Positions 4,307 to 7,776 of a DNA stretch of 7,776 bases are shown here, piece by piece. The stretch is from Rhodoferax sp. (GTDB lineage: Bacteria; Pseudomonadota; Gammaproteobacteria; Burkholderiales; Burkholderiaceae_C). The number at the start of each line of letters is the position of its first letter. The stretch's first letter is position 1. Below the pieces are notes generated by a model. That model did no database searches. It had not been told where the DNA came from and was given only the letters and a program-made list of their open reading frames with translations. The position numbers and the translations under genes were made by a program. Location of the stretch: NCBI GenBank assembly GCA_017880985.1, contig JADGRK010000107.1:1-7776 (forward strand). The letters run 5' to 3'.

Positions 4307-7054
4307 ATGAGCGACCGGAGCGGGTCTTCGTCGCCTCGACTTGTCATGAATATCCATCAAGTCACCGTCAGCGACGCCCTCTCCAGCGTGTTTAGTTCGC
4401 CGCAGGGGCTGGCGTCGACCACTGCAACGGCAAGGATCGCCGAATACGGTCCGAACCGGGTCGAACCGTTGCCGCGTGAGCATTGGCTGCTTTGCCTGTT
4501 AAGGGAATTCACAAGTCTGTTTTCAATCATTCTTTGGTTGGCAGCGGGATTGGCGTTTCTGGCAGACTGGTACGATCCAGAGCAGGGCATGGCGCGGGTT
4601 GGTGTGGCTGTCATTGCTGTGATCATTCTTAGTGGTCTGTTCTCCTTCTGGCAGGAAGCCCGCGTCGAGCGCACGCTGGCAGCGCTGCAGGGTATGCTGC
4701 CTCGACAGGTCACGGCACTACGGGATGGCGTTGCACAGACCCTGCCGGCAGAGCAACTGGTACCTGGGGATGTCATCCTTCTCGGTCAAGGGGACAACGT
4801 GCCAGCGGATTGCCGCCTGATCGAGGCTTTCGGGGTGCGCGTGAATCGCGCTACGGTAACAGGCGAGTCCCACCCGCAGAGCTGCGATGCGGCACCGTCC
4901 AGCTCAGAAAGCCACCTGGACAGTCGCAACATTGTTCTTGCCGGCACATCTTTGGTCGCGGGCCGGGGGCGGGCGGTTGTGTTTGCGACCGGCGCCCATA
5001 CGGAGTTCGGAAAAATTGCCAAACTCACCCAGTTCGGCAGCGAAGCAGATTCACCCTTGCGCCGGGAGATTGCCCACCTGAGCCGTTTCATTGCCTTTCT
5101 CGCGCTGACGATCGGGGCGGTTTTTTTCGCCATCGGCAGCGTGATCGGCGTGAGCTTCTGGCGGGACACGATACTTTCCCTGGGCATCATCATCGCCTTG
5201 GTACCGGAGGGCTTGCTGCCGACTCTCACGCTCTCTTTGGTTCTTGCGGCCCAGCGGCTAGCCCGCCGCAACGTGTTGATCCGCCATTTGCCGTCCGTGG
5301 AAACGCTCGGTTCGGTCACGGTCATTTGCACGGACAAGACGGGAACTCTGACCGAGAACCGCATGCGCGCCCAGCGTGTTCTCCTGGACCTGCGGCCCAT
5401 AGAAGTTGAAACCCTGGCCAAAGACCCGGAGCTGATAAATCGCCATCAACTTTTCTTAAGAGTCGCCAGCTACTGCCAGGACCTCACCGAAACCATCCGC
5501 GATGGCCAGCGCGCCTTCAATGGCGACCCGCTGGACACTGCGTTGGTGGAGATGAGTGAGCGCCTTGGAGCCCAGCCTGCATCGCCGGTGCGCTGCGATG
5601 AATGGCCTTTTGACTCGGATCGCATGCGTCAGTCAGTGATCTACCCGGATGATGCTGGTCACATGCTCTACTGCAAGGGTGCGCTGGAAGCCGTGCTGCC
5701 ACTATGTGTGTCGGTCATTCTTGCCGGCGAGGTCCGACCACTGGACGAATCGACCCGGGCAACGATCCTGTGCGCCCAAGAAGAAATGGCAGGGCAAGGC
5801 CTGCGTGTCATTGCCCTGGCCGCGCGACGTCTGCCTCCCGGCTGCCCGCGCGAAGCGCAGGAACAGGCTCTGACATTTTGCGGCTTGGTGGGGGTTGATG
5901 ATCCGCCTCGGGCTGGGGTGGATGCCGCCATTGCCGCCTGCCATACGGCAGGCATCAAGGTCATCATGGTCACTGGCGACCTCCCCAGTACCGCTCTTGC
6001 CATTGCTCGTCAAATCGGTCTGACCCGCAGCAAGAACGTGAGCGTCATTGTCGGCACCCAACTGAGAAAGCTCTCTGCGGCCCAGTTGCAGCTCGCCCTG
6101 GATGCGCCGGAAATAATCTTCGCCCGCGTCGCCGCTGACCAGAAGCTGCGGATCGTCGAGTCTCTCAAGACCAAGGGCCATATCGTCGCTGTGACTGGCG
6201 ATGGTGTGAACGATGCGCCTGCACTACGGGCAGCTCACATCGGCATCGGCATGGGCATTAGCGGCACTGACGTCGCGAAGGAAGCTGCTGACATGGTGCT
6301 GTTGGACGACAACTTCGTTAGTATCGTGGCGGCCATTGAAGAGGGACGGGCGTTGTTCCAAAACATACGGAAATTTCTAACCTACGTGTTCGTGCACAAC
6401 GTGGCTGAGCTCATGCCCTCGCTGGCGTTTGCTTTGTTCGGGGTCCCTCTTGCGCTCACACCTGTGCAGGCGCTGGCCGTCGACATGGGTACGGATTCCC
6501 TCACGGCGCTCGCGCTCGGGGCCGAGCGGGGCGACAGCCAGGGGATGCGCCGCCCACCTCGCTCCCACCAGGAACACCTGATGAATGCAGTGCTTGGGGT
6601 GCGTGCCTACCTGTTCCTTGGTCTAATCGAGGCAGCCGCAGCGCTGGCGGCGTTCTTCTATGTTCTGCACGGGGGCGGCTGGCAGTACGGGACAGACCTG
6701 CCTGGTTCCGACCCGCTCTACCGCCAAGCCACCACGGCCTGTCTTGCCGCCATCGTGCTGCTGCAAATCGCCAACGTGTTTTTGTGCCGTAGCGCGGTAC
6801 GCTCGATCTTCACCACGGGCCTCGGCGGCAACCCCTTGATGCTGTGGGGCATCTTGCTACAGGTGGTGTTGATCCTATTCATTGCCTACACGCCTTGGGG
6901 CAATGCCATGTTTGGCACAGCGCCGCTTCCAATAGAGGTGTGGCTGTTTCTGTTGCCTTGGGCGGTCGGGATGATCGCCCTGGAAGAACTGCGCAAATAC
7001 TATGTGCGCTATCAACTCGCACGCAAACATGCCAATGCTGGTCTTCCTGATTAG
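4307..7054 (+). CDS. P-type cation-transporting ATPase, type II, Na+/K+-ATPase-like (915 aa)
   Basis: An inner-membrane pump that moves cations using ATP through a phospho-aspartate intermediate. Cytoplasmic motifs: actuator TGES (185-188), phosphorylated D343 in CTDKTGTLTENRM, nucleotide-binding FDSDRM (435-440) and KGAL (457-460), TGD (556-558), and hinge GDGVNDAPAL (631-640). Ten membrane segments lie near 66-86, 97-117, 260-281, 288-315, 691-712, 717-737, 762-787, 807-826, 844-861 and 875-893. M4 has PEGLLPT (E301), M5 has NVAELMP (E701), and M6 has VDMGTDSLTALALGAE (D726, D730). These match animal Na+/K+-ATPase (PEGLLAT, NIPEITP, IDLGTDMVPA) better than calcium pumps (PEGLPA), pointing to a bacterial type IIC-like enzyme without a beta subunit. 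The ion is not proven. The ATG at 4307 has no clear ribosome binding site; ATG at 4346 (M14, MNIHQVTVSDAL) starts where relatives usually do and gives 902 residues. It diverges from usp across an FNR-type site. Confidence 0.93.
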   Translation: MSDRSGSSSPRLVMNIHQVTVSDALSSVFSSPQGLASTTATARIAEYGPNRVEPLPREHWLLCLLREFTSLFSIILWLAAGLAFLADWYDPEQGMARVGVAVIAVIILSGLFSFWQEARVERTLAALQGMLPRQVTALRDGVAQTLPAEQLVPGDVILLGQGDNVPADCRLIEAFGVRVNRATVTGESHPQSCDAAPSSSESHLDSRNIVLAGTSLVAGRGRAVVFATGAHTEFGKIAKLTQFGSEADSPLRREIAHLSRFIAFLALTIGAVFFAIGSVIGVSFWRDTILSLGIIIALVPEGLLPTLTLSLVLAAQRLARRNVLIRHLPSVETLGSVTVICTDKTGTLTENRMRAQRVLLDLRPIEVETLAKDPELINRHQLFLRVASYCQDLTETIRDGQRAFNGDPLDTALVEMSERLGAQPASPVRCDEWPFDSDRMRQSVIYPDDAGHMLYCKGALEAVLPLCVSVILAGEVRPLDESTRATILCAQEEMAGQGLRVIALAARRLPPGCPREAQEQALTFCGLVGVDDPPRAGVDAAIAACHTAGIKVIMVTGDLPSTALAIARQIGLTRSKNVSVIVGTQLRKLSAAQLQLALDAPEIIFARVAADQKLRIVESLKTKGHIVAVTGDGVNDAPALRAAHIGIGMGISGTDVAKEAADMVLLDDNFVSIVAAIEEGRALFQNIRKFLTYVFVHNVAELMPSLAFALFGVPLALTPVQALAVDMGTDSLTALALGAERGDSQGMRRPPRSHQEHLMNAVLGVRAYLFLGLIEAAAALAAFFYVLHGGGWQYGTDLPGSDPLYRQATTACLAAIVLLQIANVFLCRSAVRSIFTTGLGGNPLMLWGILLQVVLILFIAYTPWGNAMFGTAPLPIEVWLFLLPWAVGMIALEELRKYYVRYQLARKHANAGLPD

Positions 7055-7382
7055 CATTCCGAGCGCTGCTGAGGTGCCATTTAGGGCCGTCAAGCAAGCA
7101 CATTGTCACCAGGCTAACAGTCCTAGCAGACTCGATACCAGGGAAAGACTGCTCCGGCCTATAGGAGCAGACGTTGGGAGACATATGCAGGAACGACGGG
7201 TTGTGGTCGAAAACGGGTGTAGTGATTATCGAAATCGACGCCACATTGTTGACGGGTTGGGACTGGGGTGAATGTCGGGTATCGAGCGAGTATTTAGGGC
7301 AACCCTATGTCGGCTCCCGCTGCTTCGGAGACGGTCAAAAATAGAAACTTCTCCAGCCAGATTTCACCTTACGTAACAGCGG
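7055..7382. other. 328-bp stretch without a convincing gene
   Basis: No frame here shows a recognisable protein or coding-like codon use. It contains the hairpin at 7149-7170, a tiny TAGGG-CAA-CCCTA hairpin (7295-7307) and two copies of the 9-mer GACGGGTTG (7195-7203 and 7251-7259). A 28-codon frame (7185-7271) with GGGAG four bases upstream is not supported by anything else. The region separates the plus-strand ATPase from minus-strand genes converging from the right, so it is probably an intergenic region with terminators. Confidence 0.5.
7149..7170. terminator. Hairpin in the region downstream of the P-type ATPase
   Basis: CTGCTCC and GGAGCAG form a perfect 7-bp stem around an 8-base loop, 94 bases past the ATPase stop. 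No T-run follows on either strand, so it is at best a weak or factor-dependent terminator. Confidence 0.3.
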
Positions 7383-7544
7383 CTACGAATTGGTGGCGAA
7401 TTTGAGTAAAGCAGATATGCCAAGCACAAGGTAGATCGCCAACTCAAGAACTGAGAGTTTCCAAACGGCCCGAAGGGATAAAAACCATGCAATGCCTCGC
7501 TTCGTTTCTGCCGGCACAACCTTCACATTTGAATTGGCATTCAT
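7383..7544 (-). CDS. Possible small single-span membrane protein (53 aa), unknown function
   Basis: On the minus strand an ATG at 7544 opens 53 codons ending in TAG at 7383-7385. The product starts polar (MNANSNVKVVPAETKRG) and ends with a hydrophobic helix at about residues 30-50 (LSVLELAIYLVLGISALLKF), flanked by Arg/Lys on the N-terminal side. This is a sensible layout for a small inner-membrane protein. Only a weak purine-rich stretch (GAGATTGAG) precedes the start. It lies downstream of the minus-strand ABC transporter gene and could be its neighbour. I do not recognise a family. A competing minus-strand frame (7444-7587) overlaps it, so this may not be the real coding frame. Confidence 0.35.
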   Translation of the reverse strand: MNANSNVKVVPAETKRGIAWFLSLRAVWKLSVLELAIYLVLGISALLKFATNS

Positions 7545-7644
7545 GTCTCAATCTCGTGGTTGCGGTGATCATGCTGCCGTCGGCCATCTGCACGAACAGC
7601 ACGACTGCTCATCGGCAAGCAACATGACCTCTCGGGCGCCCGCG

Positions 7645-7676
7645 GGCTAGCACGCACCTGAGGCCCGCTGCTAGCC
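7645..7676 (-). terminator. Inverted repeat just past the ABC transporter stop codon
   Basis: GGCTAGCA and TGCTAGCC form a perfect 8-bp stem with a 16-base loop, beginning five bases after the minus-strand ABC gene's stop codon. An overlapping GC palindrome, GCCCGCGGGC (7638-7647), could compete for folding. No T-run follows, so termination by this hairpin alone is uncertain, although the position suits a 3' end structure. Confidence 0.4.
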
Positions 7677-7681
7677 AGCCG

Positions 7682-7776
7682 TCAGGTTGTGGCCCCGCCG
7701 AATTGCGCCTCGTGCAATCGCCAATACGCGCCACGTCGTTCGATCAGCTGCGCGTGAGAGCCCTGCTCGACAACAT
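7682..7776 (-). CDS. C-terminal end of an ABC exporter ATP-binding protein (partial)
   Basis: The last 30 residues of a minus-strand protein are visible: VVEQGSHAQLIERRGAYWRL, then HEAQFGGATT and a TGA stop at 7682-7684. The pattern V-E-Q-G-(S/T)-H-x-x-L-(L/I)...G-x-Y-x-x-L-x-x-x-Q-F is the classic tail of the nucleotide-binding domain in fused ABC exporters (MsbA/multidrug/type I secretion class), located just after the H-loop region. The rest of the gene, including the Walker motifs and membrane domain, lies beyond the right edge, so the transported substrate cannot be inferred. Confidence 0.85.
   Translation of the reverse strand, partial: VVEQGSHAQLIERRGAYWRLHEAQFGGATT

Noticed and set aside
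4786..5421. Overlapping long open frames on both strands inside the P-type ATPase gene
   Set aside because: Arg/Ser/Pro-rich translations typical of out-of-frame reading in GC-rich DNA; the sense frame has every P-type motif.
7195..7259. Direct 9-mer repeat GACGGGTTG twice, considered as tandem repeat or CRISPR-like
   Set aside because: Only two short copies with unrelated surroundings; compatible with chance.
7185..7271. 28-codon plus-strand frame with GGGAG upstream
   Set aside because: The spacing is short, the peptide is unremarkable and there is no supporting context.

Overview
The window looks like a high-GC Betaproteobacterium, most likely of the Burkholderiales. The reasons are a Bug/TctC-type periplasmic solute receptor (a family greatly expanded in that order), GC-rich codon use and the overall protein flavour. 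This assignment is inference; no rRNA or other marker gene is present.

Left block (1-2539, plus strand). A Bug-type tricarboxylate-transporter receptor, cut by the left window edge inside its signal peptide, is followed 52 bp later by a thiamine-diphosphate enzyme of the acetolactate synthase/benzoylformate decarboxylase superfamily. Together they look like a small uptake-plus-catabolism unit for an organic acid that cannot be identified from sequence.

Scar block (2540-3659). A complete 810-bp IS6-family insertion sequence (2648-3457) has 17-bp imperfect terminal inverted repeats and an intact DDE transposase. It has no 8-bp target duplication. On each side a short open frame with its own ribosome binding site begins and then runs straight into the IS end: a plus-strand start at 2634 and a minus-strand start at 3515. 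The simplest reading is an IS-mediated deletion or rearrangement that removed the bodies of two genes. A 14-bp perfect palindrome is centred exactly on the left IS boundary. The rest of 3516-3659 holds one strong hairpin and no gene.

Stress/ion block (3660-7054). A UspA-type universal stress protein (minus strand) and a 915-residue P-type ATPase (plus strand) diverge from a 170-bp region. That region carries an FNR/ANR-type inverted repeat (TTGAC-ATTT-ATCAA) and a second 7-bp inverted repeat. The ATPase is strikingly like the alpha subunit of animal Na+/K+-ATPase along the membrane segments, but several residues of the third sodium site appear to be changed. Shared control by an oxygen-responsive CRP/FNR regulator is the likely logic of the pair: a low-oxygen or energy-stress module combining an ATP-binding stress protein with an ion pump.

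Right block (7055-7776). About 330 bp without a convincing gene is followed by a possible 53-residue single-span membrane protein on the minus strand. At the edge lies the last 30 residues of an ABC exporter ATPase on the minus strand, with an 8-bp-stem inverted repeat just past its stop codon.

No tRNA, rRNA, CRISPR array or replication origin was seen. The most interesting points are the IS scar, the FNR-type box between usp and the pump, and the modified Na+/K+-type ion sites of the pump.
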